Assembly: GCA_016212925.1 (NCBI GenBank)
Contig: JACRDF010000006.1
Coordinates: 179,897-243,896 of the forward strand
DNA length: 64,000 nucleotides
Direction: 5' to 3'
Origin: Desulfomonile tiedjei
GTDB taxonomy: Bacteria; Desulfobacterota; Desulfomonilia; Desulfomonilales; Desulfomonilaceae
The notes beneath the pieces were generated by a model. It saw nothing but the letters and a program-made list of their open reading frames with translations, searched no databases and had not been told where the DNA came from. Below are positions 37,002 through 46,442 of this stretch, one piece after another (positions within the stretch are counted from its first letter, which is position 1; each line of letters opens with the position of its first letter). The position numbers were made by a program, and so were the translations under genes.

Positions 37002-38123
37002 CTATTTTCCCGTGTAAGAGAATGGCCAAAGGTTAAAGTAGTTCTTCAACTGCCAGTATCTGTAAGCCAGACCGTTGGGTTCGTATATGAGGAAGAAAAT
37101 GATCGCGAGGCCGAAAGCGGACTCCTTGAAAAAAATGAGCTTGGTGGTTATCCACCCCAGTTCCGGATAAGACGTCATAAGAATGTCACTTGCACCAAGT
37201 ACTGACAGCTCCAAAACCTTAAATATCAGCACCACGAATGCTGAACCGAATACGATACCCTGTATGCTTCCCACGCCGCCTATCAGGATTATGCCGACCC
37301 ACAACAATGAATAGAACCATTCGTAGTGTTCAGGGCTTACGAAGAACAGAGCGCTAATGTAGAAAGCCCCCGCGATTCCGGCGAAGAACCCGGCCGTAAA
37401 GAAGGCCAGCAGCTTATATCCTACTATGTTGACTCCCATGGTCTCGGCAGCTATGTCATTGTCCCTGATAGCGATCCATGCCCGTCCCAGCTTGGACCTC
37501 AACAAGTTACCCATGACAACAAGGCATATCCCCACCAGAATGACCGAGAAATAGTATATTTTCACATCAGAGTCGATTTCCCACGGTCCTATCTTAATGG
37601 TGCCCGGCGGTAGTGAGAAGGATTGACCGCGGCCACCGATTTGGCTCACGTACTGCGTTATTACCAGAGGCACGGTGATCCACTGCGCAGCCATAGTGGT
37701 CATAATCAGGTAAAACCCTTTGACCCGCGCGGACGGGAGACCGAAGAGCACTGACCAGAGCCCGGCCGCAAAACCCGCGCAAATGATACTTATGGGATAA
37801 GCCAGGCCCGCATCCACAATGAATTGGGGCCACGGCACAAAAAGCACCATCATAGCGCTGCAATAGCCTCCCACCGCAACGAAGGCCGCATGCCCAAGGG
37901 TTATCTGGCCGCAATATCCAATAAGCAACTGTACGCCCAAGGCCGCGAGAATATAGTAATTTATGGTATATGCGACGCTGAGCCACTGCTGATCCACCAT
38001 GTAGGGGAAAAGGATCAACAATATCACCATCAGGATCATCTTCCCTTTGATAAAACCCGTGCGCCACCATTTCTGGTCCGCCTGGTAAGCTTCAAAGTAC
38101 GTGCCGCAAGGGAGGTAACTCAT
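37002..38123 (-). CDS. livM: Branched-chain-type ABC transporter permease LivM
   Basis: A 373-residue permease with 8-9 hydrophobic segments. LivM motifs: LIGYCGQITLGHAAFVAVGGY, RDNDIAAETMGVNIVGYKLLAFFTAGFFAGIAGA and the C-terminal GGVGSIQGIVFG. The C-terminal part carries an unusual extension (YEPNGLAYRYWQLKNYFNLWPF). It lies 3 bases after livH and is the partner permease of that protein in the membrane. Confidence 0.92.
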   Translation of the reverse strand: MSYLPCGTYFEAYQADQKWWRTGFIKGKMILMVILLILFPYMVDQQWLSVAYTINYYILAALGVQLLIGYCGQITLGHAAFVAVGGYCSAMMVLFVPWPQFIVDAGLAYPISIICAGFAAGLWSVLFGLPSARVKGFYLIMTTMAAQWITVPLVITQYVSQIGGRGQSFSLPPGTIKIGPWEIDSDVKIYYFSVILVGICLVVMGNLLRSKLGRAWIAIRDNDIAAETMGVNIVGYKLLAFFTAGFFAGIAGAFYISALFFVSPEHYEWFYSLLWVGIILIGGVGSIQGIVFGSAFVVLIFKVLELSVLGASDILMTSYPELGWITTKLIFFKESAFGLAIIFFLIYEPNGLAYRYWQLKNYFNLWPFSYTGK

Positions 38124-38126
38124 GGA

Positions 38127-39032
38127 CTACACCCTTTCTATCCTTTCCCAGCCCCACAGGCCATAGGGTTTGAACAATAGGAAAACGACCATAAACACGA
38201 ATGGAGCGATCTCCTTGATCCCGCCTGGGAAGTAATAATCCAAATAGCCGCCCGTGAGATTCTGCAGGACGCCTATTGTAATACCGCCGACTATGGCGCC
38301 TGGAACGGAGTTCAGGCCGCCGAAAACCACGACCGGCAGGACCAGCAATCCAAGCATGCTAACCGAGTAGTTGAGCCCGTTGATATTACCCAGTAGTGTG
38401 CCTCCAACACCCGCGGCCATGAATGCGATTGCCCAGGCCAGGGCGTAAACGAATTTAGCGCTGACGCCCAGTGAGAGAGCGGCCATTTCGTCATCCGCAC
38501 AAGCCTGCATGGAAAGACCCCATCGAGTGTATTTGAAGAAGCAGACAAAGATGACCATCAGGATCAATGCTGCAATGAAGCTCCAAAGGTACACCTGTCC
38601 GATTGCAATGCCTGCTATTTCAATAGGGTCTATGGAAAAAACGCGAGGTAGAAAGACCTGAGTGTCCGTATCCCACACGATGAAGACCATCCCCTTGAAG
38701 AAGAAGGACAAGCCGACCGTAACCATGATAACCGCTAAAATAGGTTCGCCGATCATTTTCCTCAGGAAGATCCGCTCAGTCAGGAGGCCGAGCATCAGTC
38801 CCACAATCATAGTGCCGAAGAGCGCTACAAGGAAGGCCGAAGTTTCCGGCATAAAGGTAACGAACCTCTGATACAACCCCAGACAAACATATCCGCCTAT
38901 CAGGGTCAGCTCACCCATGGCGAGATTTAGGACTCCGGAACACTTGTAGATCAGGACCCAACCCAGCGCCACCAGGGCGAAAATAGACCCGAGCATGACA
39001 CCGGTTATGATCAGTTGCAGAAAGAGTTCCAT
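38127..39032 (-). CDS. livH: Branched-chain-type ABC transporter permease LivH
   Basis: A 301-residue permease with about eight hydrophobic segments and typical LivH blocks: QLIITGVMLGSIFALVALGW, GVLNLAMGELTLIGGY, and VFGGLNSVPGAIVGGITIGV. Its ATG 39032 overlaps the stop of the acyl-CoA ligase gene by one base (TAATG). Works with LivM. Confidence 0.92.
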   Translation of the reverse strand: MELFLQLIITGVMLGSIFALVALGWVLIYKCSGVLNLAMGELTLIGGYVCLGLYQRFVTFMPETSAFLVALFGTMIVGLMLGLLTERIFLRKMIGEPILAVIMVTVGLSFFFKGMVFIVWDTDTQVFLPRVFSIDPIEIAGIAIGQVYLWSFIAALILMVIFVCFFKYTRWGLSMQACADDEMAALSLGVSAKFVYALAWAIAFMAAGVGGTLLGNINGLNYSVSMLGLLVLPVVVFGGLNSVPGAIVGGITIGVLQNLTGGYLDYYFPGGIKEIAPFVFMVVFLLFKPYGLWGWERIERV

Positions 39033-40984
39033 TACTTCTTTCCTCCGTCCTGTACGTCCTGAAGCCTGATATCGGTCTTGATTTCCACGACCCTGCCGTC
39101 TTCGTAAGTAATGTTGGTTTCCATGTGGAGGATATCTTTCCCTGCATAAAGGGAATCAATGATGTCCTTGTACCTGTTCTCCACAAAGGCCCTACGAATC
39201 TTTCTTGTCCGTGTCAGCTCATCGTCGTCGGCATCAAATTCCTTGTATAAATTCGCGAACCTACGGATCTTGGCGGGATCGGGAAGAGTTCGGTTCACCT
39301 CCCGAATAGGGCCTTCCACCAGATCGTAAACTTGGGGCAATTGAGCGAGTTCCGGGTAACTCGTGTAGTTGATCCCGTTGTCTTCTGCCCACTTGCCCAC
39401 GGTGTTGTAGTCGATACAAAGAATGGCCGTGACATAAGGCCTTTGGTGGCCCACTATCAAGGCGTCTCTCAGGTACGGGCTGAATTTGAGACGCGCCTCC
39501 AGGAACTGCGGGGAAAATTTCCGTCCGTCGCTGAGTATCATGATGTCCTTGGAGCGGTCGAAGACCACCAGATGTCCATCTTCATCAATGAATCCCGTAT
39601 CCCCTGAGTAAAGCCAGCCGTCCTTTAGTGTTTTTTCGGTTTCTTCCGGCATTTTGTAATAGCCGATAAAGACCGATGGGCTCTTGGAGAGGATCTCATC
39701 ATTTTCCCCTATGCTGATTTCCGTCTCAGGTATAGGCCTGCCCACCGTGTCGAACTTGATGTCATCGTCGCGGTGCACCACGGAAATGCCTGCGATCTCG
39801 GTCTGCCCGTAGATCTGCTTCAAATTTACCCCGATTGCGTGGAAGAAACGGAAATGGTCGGGACCCATAGCAGCGCCACCGGTATAGGCATGCCGCACGT
39901 GACTCAGACCAAGGTGGTCTCTGATCTTGGAATAACACGTCCAGTCGGCCAAGCGGCGAAGCAGCTTCCAGTGCATCGGAATCGGTTTTTTCTCGAATTT
40001 CATTTCCGCGGTGCGGTAGCCGATGCTCATCGCTGTGTTGAAAATCCACCGCTTGAGCCAGGTCGCATCCAGGTGCTTGACTTGAACGGTCCTGGTGAAC
40101 TGCTCGTAAAGACGTGGAGGGGCAAACATCACATGCGGGCCGATCTCTCTGACATTTTGCTGAGCAATTTCGGGCTCCTCAGGAAAGTTGATCGTATAAC
40201 CGACCTGAAGGCCGCACGATATGGACATCATCTGCTCGCCTATCCAGGCAAAGGGCAGATAAGAAACAAAATCATCATCAGGCGTGCAAGGATCGACTCG
40301 CATGAGATTGCGACCCATTGTTAGCATGTTCCAGTGAGTCAGCAGCGCGCCTTTTGGCAGAGCGGTTGTCCCGGACGTGTAGAACAGCAGGCAGACATCG
40401 TCCCCTTTTCCCCGGCTTATCATTTCATCAAAGAGTTGGGGCTGTTGTTTCATCTTCTCACGGCCGAGTCTCATCACCTCCCTAAGGCTTATGAGCATCG
40501 GATCATCGTAATGTCGCAGGCCTTTGGGGTCATCCCATATTATCTTCTGTAATTTCGGACAACTGTCCCGGATTGCCAAGGCCTTGTCGACCTCTTCCTG
40601 ACCCTCGGCAAGGTAGAATTTCGCATCAGAGTGATCGACGATGTATCGCACCTCCTCCATCAAGCAATCCTGGAAGAGCCAGACGCCGATTCCACCTCCG
40701 CACATAGCTGCCATCTCGCTCCAGAGGGCTTCAGGGCGGTTGTCGCCGATCATGATCACTTTGTCTTCAGGAGCCAGTCCTAGACTGATAAGCCCGAGCG
40801 TGATGAGCTTGACGTTTTCCAGATACTCTTTCCAGGTCACAGGTCGCCAGATACCGTACTCCTTTTCCCTCATGGCGACTTTGTCCCCGAATTTCTGGCA
40901 CTGTTGCACGAGCAGCTTGGGCAAAGTCAGGTCTTTGGTGATTTCTATTTCGCCCTTACGGCTTCTTTCATCTACGGCTGACAT
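39032..40984 (-). CDS. AMP-binding acyl-CoA synthetase inside the Liv operon
   Basis: A 650-residue adenylate-forming ligase of the long-chain acyl-CoA synthetase class. ATP-binding P-loop: LLFYTSGTTALPKGAL; adenylation motifs YGQTEIAG (A5) and WLYSGDTGFIDEDGHLVVFDRSKDI (A7-A8 region). It activates a carboxylic acid to acyl-CoA with ATP. I chose ATG 40984, which follows GGTGGAGG; it overlaps livG by 17 bases. A ligase encoded between the ATPase and permeases of an amino-acid-type transporter suggests that the imported compound is an organic acid trapped as its CoA ester. Confidence 0.88.
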   Translation of the reverse strand: MSAVDERSRKGEIEITKDLTLPKLLVQQCQKFGDKVAMREKEYGIWRPVTWKEYLENVKLITLGLISLGLAPEDKVIMIGDNRPEALWSEMAAMCGGGIGVWLFQDCLMEEVRYIVDHSDAKFYLAEGQEEVDKALAIRDSCPKLQKIIWDDPKGLRHYDDPMLISLREVMRLGREKMKQQPQLFDEMISRGKGDDVCLLFYTSGTTALPKGALLTHWNMLTMGRNLMRVDPCTPDDDFVSYLPFAWIGEQMMSISCGLQVGYTINFPEEPEIAQQNVREIGPHVMFAPPRLYEQFTRTVQVKHLDATWLKRWIFNTAMSIGYRTAEMKFEKKPIPMHWKLLRRLADWTCYSKIRDHLGLSHVRHAYTGGAAMGPDHFRFFHAIGVNLKQIYGQTEIAGISVVHRDDDIKFDTVGRPIPETEISIGENDEILSKSPSVFIGYYKMPEETEKTLKDGWLYSGDTGFIDEDGHLVVFDRSKDIMILSDGRKFSPQFLEARLKFSPYLRDALIVGHQRPYVTAILCIDYNTVGKWAEDNGINYTSYPELAQLPQVYDLVEGPIREVNRTLPDPAKIRRFANLYKEFDADDDELTRTRKIRRAFVENRYKDIIDSLYAGKDILHMETNITYEDGRVVEIKTDIRLQDVQDGGKK

Positions 40985-41768
40985 ATAGATCCTCCACCTC
41001 GCCAAGGTAGGCCTTCATGACTTCGGGGTTTTCCTGGACCTCCTGCGGCGTTCCTTCGGCAATCTTGACTCCGAAGTTCAGGACCATAACGCGGTCGGAG
41101 AGGTCCATCACCACGCCCATGTCATGTTCCACCAACACGCATGTGATCTTCCATCGCTCGTCCTCGTTTACATCAATTACAAAGCGGGCCATGTCTTCAA
41201 CCTCTTCGAGGTTAAGTCCTGCCAGAGGTTCGTCCAGAAGAATCACATCGGGTTGCAAAGCCAGCGCCCGGGCCAGTTCTATCCGCTTCTGCATTCCATA
41301 AGGCAGCATCCCGGTGACTTCGTTTCGTACGGCCTCGATTTCCAGGAGGTCTATAATTTCCTCTTCAATAAATTTCCTGGTCTTGACCTCTTCCTTCGAG
41401 GTTTTTCCCCAGTAGACGCATGAACCTAGAAGGCCGGATTTAAGATGCATATGTCTCCCCAGACGGATATTGTCCAGGACGGTCATGCCCCCAAAAAGCT
41501 CTATCTTCTGAAATGTGCGCGATAGTCCCAGTGAGGCACGTTTATGCGGAGAGAAATGCGTGATGTCCTGTCCTTTCAAAAGCAACTGGCCCTGCTTAGG
41601 CCGATAAAGACCGTTTAAGCAGTTCATCATGCAAGTCTTGCCGGCTCCGTTGGGGCCGATAATCGAGAAGATCTCCCCCTTGTTGACGTGGAAGCTCACA
41701 TTGGTCAGAGCGGCCACCCCGTAAAAGGAGAGGAACACGTTCTTGGCCTCAAGTATGACATCCGACAT
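40968..41768 (-). CDS. livG: Branched-chain-type ABC transporter ATPase LivG
   Basis: A 266-residue ATPase: Walker A GPNGAGKTC (Cys in place of the usual Thr/Ser after Thr), LivG-type ITHFSPHKRASLGLSRTFQ, signature MLPYGMQKRIELARALA (LPYG instead of LSGG, normal for LivG), Walker B VILLDEPLAGLN and the VEHDM switch region. First gene of the leftward operon; its promoter is at 41891-41919. GGGAC precedes ATG 41768. Confidence 0.92.
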   Translation of the reverse strand: MSDVILEAKNVFLSFYGVAALTNVSFHVNKGEIFSIIGPNGAGKTCMMNCLNGLYRPKQGQLLLKGQDITHFSPHKRASLGLSRTFQKIELFGGMTVLDNIRLGRHMHLKSGLLGSCVYWGKTSKEEVKTRKFIEEEIIDLLEIEAVRNEVTGMLPYGMQKRIELARALALQPDVILLDEPLAGLNLEEVEDMARFVIDVNEDERWKITCVLVEHDMGVVMDLSDRVMVLNFGVKIAEGTPQEVQENPEVMKAYLGEVEDLYVSRR

Positions 41769-41890
41769 TCAGCGTCCCCTTTGCGTAATGCACCACTGGA
41801 TTTTGGCCGTCAGGCGTTCGTAATCAGTTGTCGTAATGAATGTTTGGGGGCGACCCCGAATCGCCCCGAATTGACGAGGTAAGGGACCCA

Positions 41891-41919
41891 AAGATAGCAA
41901 AACCTACCAGTCCGGTCAA
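41891..41919 (-). promoter_or_regulatory. Probable promoter of the Liv operon
   Basis: Minus strand TTGACC (41919-41914) and TATCTT (41896-41891) spaced by 17 bases, about 120 bases before livG. Confidence 0.5.
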
Positions 41920-42165
41920 GCTCTACTGTCCAGAAAAGTGAACAACGCGATCGCGGCTCAGCGCTGTTCATTTTTTCAACCTGTGTTTTGTCCAGTTATG
42001 AACCGCCTGCAAGATTTTCGTACAGGTCCGATGCCACAAGAGGAGTTCTTCATGCTGAACACACAAAAACGCCCGAGCGCCCTGGAACTTACTAATGGAT
42101 GGACGTTCTGAATACTACTGGTGGAAGCGATGGTCGAAAGTCTTACAATCATGGCGAAACTCATG

Positions 42166-42195
42166 TTGAAAAGTCAAGACCAAAAATGCTATGAA
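42166..42195 (+). promoter_or_regulatory. Possible promoter of the CoA-pathway operon
   Basis: TTGAAA (42166-42171) and TATGAA (42190-42195) spaced by 18 bases. It would leave a leader of about 290 bases before the first gene, so it is tentative. Confidence 0.3.
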
Positions 42196-42488
42196 GACCC
42201 TGTCTTCGAATTACATCCATAATTCCACCTTTGAGATGTCCTTGGGTTCCAGTTCCGGTCTGCGCCTGGGACCGTCATGAGCGATCCGCCGAGGTCGCGC
42301 GGCGCATCGTGTCCCGCCAGAGTGTTGAGCAGCAGGCCTTTGGCGGGGCGATAGGTTCGTGGAGTCGATAGTCGAACGGGCGCGACCGTCATGGCTCCAT
42401 GGGGGGATTGTGGTTTGAGGCAGCGCATGTGCGGAAGTTCCGCACCCCGGAGATGAAGCCTGCCTGAAGAATACTTGAGGGAGGTCAC

Positions 42489-43280
42489 ATGGGAGACCAG
42501 CAAAACCTTTTGAAAGAGATGCGAGATGGGGTCATGGTATTGACCATTAACCGTCCGGAGGCATTAAACGCCTTTGACATGGGGCTTCTGGAAGCTATTG
42601 GACAAGCCGTGGCCAAGATTTCGTTCGACCCAAACGTGAAAGTGGTGGTTATAACCGGGGCTTCCGCAGGAAAGAACTCGTTTAGCACCGGGGCGGACCT
42701 CAAGGAGAGAGCCGGAATGTCTCCCGACCAGGTTCGCTTGTTCATCCAAACCATCAGGAACCTATTCACCGCAGTGGAAGATCTCCCCAAACCCGTGATC
42801 GCTGCGGTCAACGGGTACGCCTTTGGAGGCGGCTTGGAACTCGCCCTTGCCTGCGACATCAGACTGGCATCTACGAATGCAATGGTCGGCCTTACCGAAA
42901 CCAGTCTTGCGATAATTCCGGGCGCGGGAGGAACTCAAAGACTCCCCAGAATAGTGGGGCTGGCGCGCGCAAAAGAAATGATCTTGCGTGCCAGACGGAT
43001 CACTGCTGCGGAAGGGCTTAACATAGGGCTCTTTCTGGAAGTGCTGGAACCGGATCAGCTCCTGAGCCGAGCATTGGAAATCGCGGGCGAGATGGCCGCC
43101 AACGGGCCCGTGGCGCTTGCTCAGGCCAAGTATGCAATCAACAAAGGGAGCGAGGTGAGCCTGCCGGTCGGGCTGGCTATCGAGTCCAACGCCTACGCTG
43201 TTACTATTCCGACCAAGGACAGGACGGAAGGCCTTACAGCTTTTAGGGAAAAAAGAAAACCGGTGTACACCGGAGAGTAG
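42489..43280 (+). CDS. Enoyl-CoA hydratase/isomerase family protein
   Basis: A 263-residue crotonase-fold enzyme. Oxyanion-hole blocks are STGADLKER (about 65) and NGYAFGGGLELALACDIRLAS (about 109-128); the two acidic catalytic positions of enoyl-CoA hydratases fall in the AMVGLTETSLAIIPGAGGTQRLPRIVG block, where Glu in LTETSL is present. GGGAGG precedes ATG 42489. In this operon it may hydrate 3-methylglutaconyl-CoA to HMG-CoA, as LiuC does in leucine breakdown; that role is inferred from its neighbours. Confidence 0.9.
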   Translation: MGDQQNLLKEMRDGVMVLTINRPEALNAFDMGLLEAIGQAVAKISFDPNVKVVVITGASAGKNSFSTGADLKERAGMSPDQVRLFIQTIRNLFTAVEDLPKPVIAAVNGYAFGGGLELALACDIRLASTNAMVGLTETSLAIIPGAGGTQRLPRIVGLARAKEMILRARRITAAEGLNIGLFLEVLEPDQLLSRALEIAGEMAANGPVALAQAKYAINKGSEVSLPVGLAIESNAYAVTIPTKDRTEGLTAFREKRKPVYTGE

Positions 43281-43299
43281 AATCAGGAGGAGTGATCGT

Positions 43300-44433
43300 A
43301 TGCCCCACCATGAATTGGTGATCCCCAAAAGGGTTCAGGTCGGCGACATAACGGTTCGAGACGGGTTTCAACATGAAGAAATCTGGATCCCCACGGAGGC
43401 CAAACTATTCTACCTGGAGGAACTTATCCTTTGCGGAATTAAACACCTGGAGGTGACGAATCTGGGGAACCCGGCTTCTATGCCCCAGTTCAAGGACGCC
43501 GACGAACTGCTCAAGAAGATAAGGAATTCCAAGAAACTCTCGAGGGCCGGTGTCAACTGGAACGACATTAGCCTGACCGCAGTGACCATCCGAGAAAGGG
43601 CGGTGGATCGAGCGATTGCCGCGAGAAAAGAAGGTTGGGGACCGGACCGCATACTCATGATGGTATCTACCGATGAGGAGCACCATTTCGCCAACTCAGG
43701 AACGACTCTTCCGGTTTACTGGGAGGAAGCCAAGCGGTGCATAGAAAAGGCTAAAGACGTTGGCATCAAGATGAACGGCACTGTTTCAACCATCTGGGGA
43801 TCGCCCATTTCGGGGCCTACCAAACTGGAAGAGGCCGTGGAATTCACGAAACGATGGTTGGAAATCGGGGCCGCGGATATCGAACATGCGGACCATGACG
43901 GCAGCGCCCCTCCCGATCAGGTTTACAAATATTACTCAATGGTCCTGGATGAGATTCCCGACAAGAAGCTCCATGTTGCACACTTTCACGTCACCCGCGG
44001 CTGGGGAAACGCCAACGCACTCGCGGCCATGCTTGCCGGCATCGAGATATTCGAGGCCACACTGGGCGGCTTGGGTGGCCAACCGGCCAATTTCATGGAC
44101 CGCGTTCCTGTCAGCGGCACGGGTGCATACTATTACCGTGACCCCAATGTCGTCGGCCTGCAGTCCATCGAAGACATGGTGGTCATGATGGACGAGATGG
44201 GAATCGAGACCGGCATAGACGTGGACAGGCTCCTGGATTTGGGGACTATGATGGAAAAGACCATCGGCCGCAGGCTCAGGTCTGAATCGATCCTGAATCG
44301 CAGGATACCTAAGGCGCTTCGAGAAGAATACAAGCGCAAGGGCCTGGCCGAACTCAAGAAGAAGCAGGGTGAAGAACCGGGTCAAAAAGTTCCAAAGGCT
44401 TGGCCTGAGAAATCTACCTACAAGGGAAAATAA
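43300..44433 (+). CDS. HMG-CoA-lyase-like DRE-TIM metallolyase
   Basis: A 377-residue TIM-barrel protein of the HMG-CoA lyase / pyruvate carboxyltransferase group. The metal and catalytic base site is IT-VRDGFQHEE (residue 23-31), and the second metal site is HVAHFHVTRGWGNANALAAMLAG (His-x-His). In HMG-CoA lyases a catalytic Cys lies in a GGCP loop; the aligned loop here is LGGLGGQPANF, with Gln261 in its place. The C-terminus adds about 70 residues, including a basic tail, to the usual 300. It sits between a crotonase and acetoacetyl-CoA synthetase, which points to HMG-CoA cleavage, but chemistry may differ. AGGAGG precedes the start. Confidence 0.82.
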   Translation: MPHHELVIPKRVQVGDITVRDGFQHEEIWIPTEAKLFYLEELILCGIKHLEVTNLGNPASMPQFKDADELLKKIRNSKKLSRAGVNWNDISLTAVTIRERAVDRAIAARKEGWGPDRILMMVSTDEEHHFANSGTTLPVYWEEAKRCIEKAKDVGIKMNGTVSTIWGSPISGPTKLEEAVEFTKRWLEIGAADIEHADHDGSAPPDQVYKYYSMVLDEIPDKKLHVAHFHVTRGWGNANALAAMLAGIEIFEATLGGLGGQPANFMDRVPVSGTGAYYYRDPNVVGLQSIEDMVVMMDEMGIETGIDVDRLLDLGTMMEKTIGRRLRSESILNRRIPKALREEYKRKGLAELKKKQGEEPGQKVPKAWPEKSTYKGK

Positions 44434-44472
44434 AGGCTCGCCACAGCATATCGCCCGCGGCAGGAGGTAAAA

Positions 44473-46425
44473 ATGGAGCCTCTTTGGAGACCTTCGGAAG
44501 ATAGGATCAAGAACGCCAACGTTACCAGATTCATCCAGCTCGTAAACGAACGGTACGCAAAAAATATCGATGGCTACCATCCTCTCTATCAGTGGTCAAT
44601 CGATAACAGGGCGGATTTCTGGGCAACCATGTGGGAGTTCGGAAAGGTTGTAGCGTCCAAGCCCTATGAAAAGGTTCTGGAGGATTCGCCCAGGATGATG
44701 GGGGCCAAATGGTTTGTCGGCTCTCGTCTCAATTTCGCCGAAAACCTCCTGAGATACCGAGACGACCATGTAGCAATGGTGTTCCAAGGAGAGGGCCAGG
44801 AAACAGTCCGAATCACTTATGCCCAGCTTTATGATGAAGTCGCCCGTCTGGCCAAGTCCCTTCGAGACGCGGGGGTGGTCACGGGGGATCGCGTGGCCGG
44901 GTACGTCCCGAACATGATTCATACGGTGGTGGCCATGTTGGCCGCCACTAGTATCGGTGCGATCTGGTCTTCCTGTTCCCCGGACTTCGGGATCAAGGGG
45001 GTCCTGGATCGCTTCGGGCAAATAGAGCCCAAAGTGTTGTTCACAGCGGACGGTTATTTCTATAACGGGAAAACTCACGATTCCTTGAGCCGTATCGGCG
45101 GAATCTTGAAGGAGTTGCCTCGAATCGAGAAAGTTGTGGTCATACCTTATACGAGCCAAAGGGCCGACATCAGTTCCATTCCCAATGGGGTGCATTACGA
45201 CGATTTCATCTCTCAGGAGAAGGGGTTGGACATCAAGTTCGAACAACTCCCCTTTGACCATCCCCTGTACATAATGTACTCGTCCGGAACCACCGGATTG
45301 CCCAAGTGCATGGTTCATGGAGCAGGCGGGACGTTGATTCAACACCTCAAGGAACATCTCCTGCACGTGGACCTCAAGAGAGAGGACAACATCTACTATT
45401 TCACCACTTGCGGCTGGATGATGTGGAACTGGCTTGTCAGCGGTCTGGCCGTGGGGGCCACGGTCATTCTTTTCGACGGCTCACCATTTTACCCGGACGC
45501 TGGGGCCATTTTCCAGTTGGCTCAAGACGAAAAGATGACCATTTTCGGGACCAGCGCCCGCTACATCGCGTCCGTGGAAAAAGCCGGTCTCATACCCAAA
45601 GAAAAATATGACCTGTCAAGCCTGAAAACTATGTGCTCCACCGGGTCGCCGCTGTCCGAGGAAAGCTTCAGGTTTGTGTACCGTGACATAAAACAGGACA
45701 TAGACTTGGCCTCCATCTCGGGGGGAACCGACATTATCTCGTGCTTTGCTCTCGGCTGTGCTGTTCTCCCGGTTTACGAGGGGGAATTACAGTGTAGAGG
45801 CTTGGGCATGAAGGTCGAAGCCTTTAGCTCTCAAGGAAAACCCGTAACAGGCGAACAAGGAGAATTGGTGTGTTCGGCCAGTTTTCCGTCAATGCCGATC
45901 TACTTCTGGCACGATCCGGATGGCGCTAAGTATAAGTCCGCGTATTTTGATGTTTTTCCCAATGTCTGGCACCACGGCGATTTCATAGAAATTACCGAAC
46001 ACGGTGGCGTCAAAATCTTTGGACGTTCCGACGCAACACTCAATCCGTCGGGAGTACGCATCGGCACAGCGGAAATCTACCGCCAGGTGGAATCCCTCGA
46101 CGAAATCGCGGACAGTATAGTGGTTGGGCAAGACTGGGACAACGACGTCAGAGTATTGCTCTTTGTCAAGACCGCGGCCGGAGTGGAATTGACCGAAGAC
46201 CTCAAGTACAAAATAAGAAAGACTATCAGAGAAAACACAACGCCCAGACACGTCCCCGCGCTGATTCTGCCGGTGGCCGACATTCCAGTCACATTAAACG
46301 GCAAGAAGGTGGAACTCGCGGTCAGGAAAGTTATAGAAGGCAAACCGGTCACAAACAAGGATGCGCTGGCGAATCCGGAGGCCCTGGATCAATTCGCGGG
46401 ATTTCCCGAATTGAAAAAAGGGTAG
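44473..46425 (+). CDS. Acetoacetyl-CoA synthetase
   Basis: A 650-residue adenylate-forming enzyme of the acetoacetate-CoA ligase family. Marks are the N-terminal PLWRPSEDRI and YQWSIDNRADFWATMWEF, the P-loop YIMYSSGTTGLPKCMVHG, SGGTDIISCF (A5), and NAT..PSGVRIGTAEIYRQVE (A8 region), ending in HVPALILPVADIPVTLNGKKVE with the catalytic Lys. It would turn free acetoacetate, the lyase product, into acetoacetyl-CoA, ready for thiolysis. AGGAGG precedes ATG 44473. Last gene of the operon; no CoA transferase is needed. Confidence 0.93.
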   Translation: MEPLWRPSEDRIKNANVTRFIQLVNERYAKNIDGYHPLYQWSIDNRADFWATMWEFGKVVASKPYEKVLEDSPRMMGAKWFVGSRLNFAENLLRYRDDHVAMVFQGEGQETVRITYAQLYDEVARLAKSLRDAGVVTGDRVAGYVPNMIHTVVAMLAATSIGAIWSSCSPDFGIKGVLDRFGQIEPKVLFTADGYFYNGKTHDSLSRIGGILKELPRIEKVVVIPYTSQRADISSIPNGVHYDDFISQEKGLDIKFEQLPFDHPLYIMYSSGTTGLPKCMVHGAGGTLIQHLKEHLLHVDLKREDNIYYFTTCGWMMWNWLVSGLAVGATVILFDGSPFYPDAGAIFQLAQDEKMTIFGTSARYIASVEKAGLIPKEKYDLSSLKTMCSTGSPLSEESFRFVYRDIKQDIDLASISGGTDIISCFALGCAVLPVYEGELQCRGLGMKVEAFSSQGKPVTGEQGELVCSASFPSMPIYFWHDPDGAKYKSAYFDVFPNVWHHGDFIEITEHGGVKIFGRSDATLNPSGVRIGTAEIYRQVESLDEIADSIVVGQDWDNDVRVLLFVKTAAGVELTEDLKYKIRKTIRENTTPRHVPALILPVADIPVTLNGKKVELAVRKVIEGKPVTNKDALANPEALDQFAGFPELKKG

Positions 46426-46442
46426 GGATATTTAGTCAGAAC

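Larger units (their letters stand above)
41769..42488. other. Divergent regulatory region between the Liv and CoA-pathway operons
   Basis: 720 bases, no gene found. It holds a promoter for each direction (listed separately) and several short frames without ribosome sites. The shared region would allow joint regulation, but I could not see a clear operator palindrome. Confidence 0.4.

Noticed and set aside
43936..45366. Two long minus-strand frames (214 and 256 codons)
   Set aside because: Antisense to the HMG-CoA-lyase-like and acetoacetyl-CoA synthetase genes, without ribosome sites.
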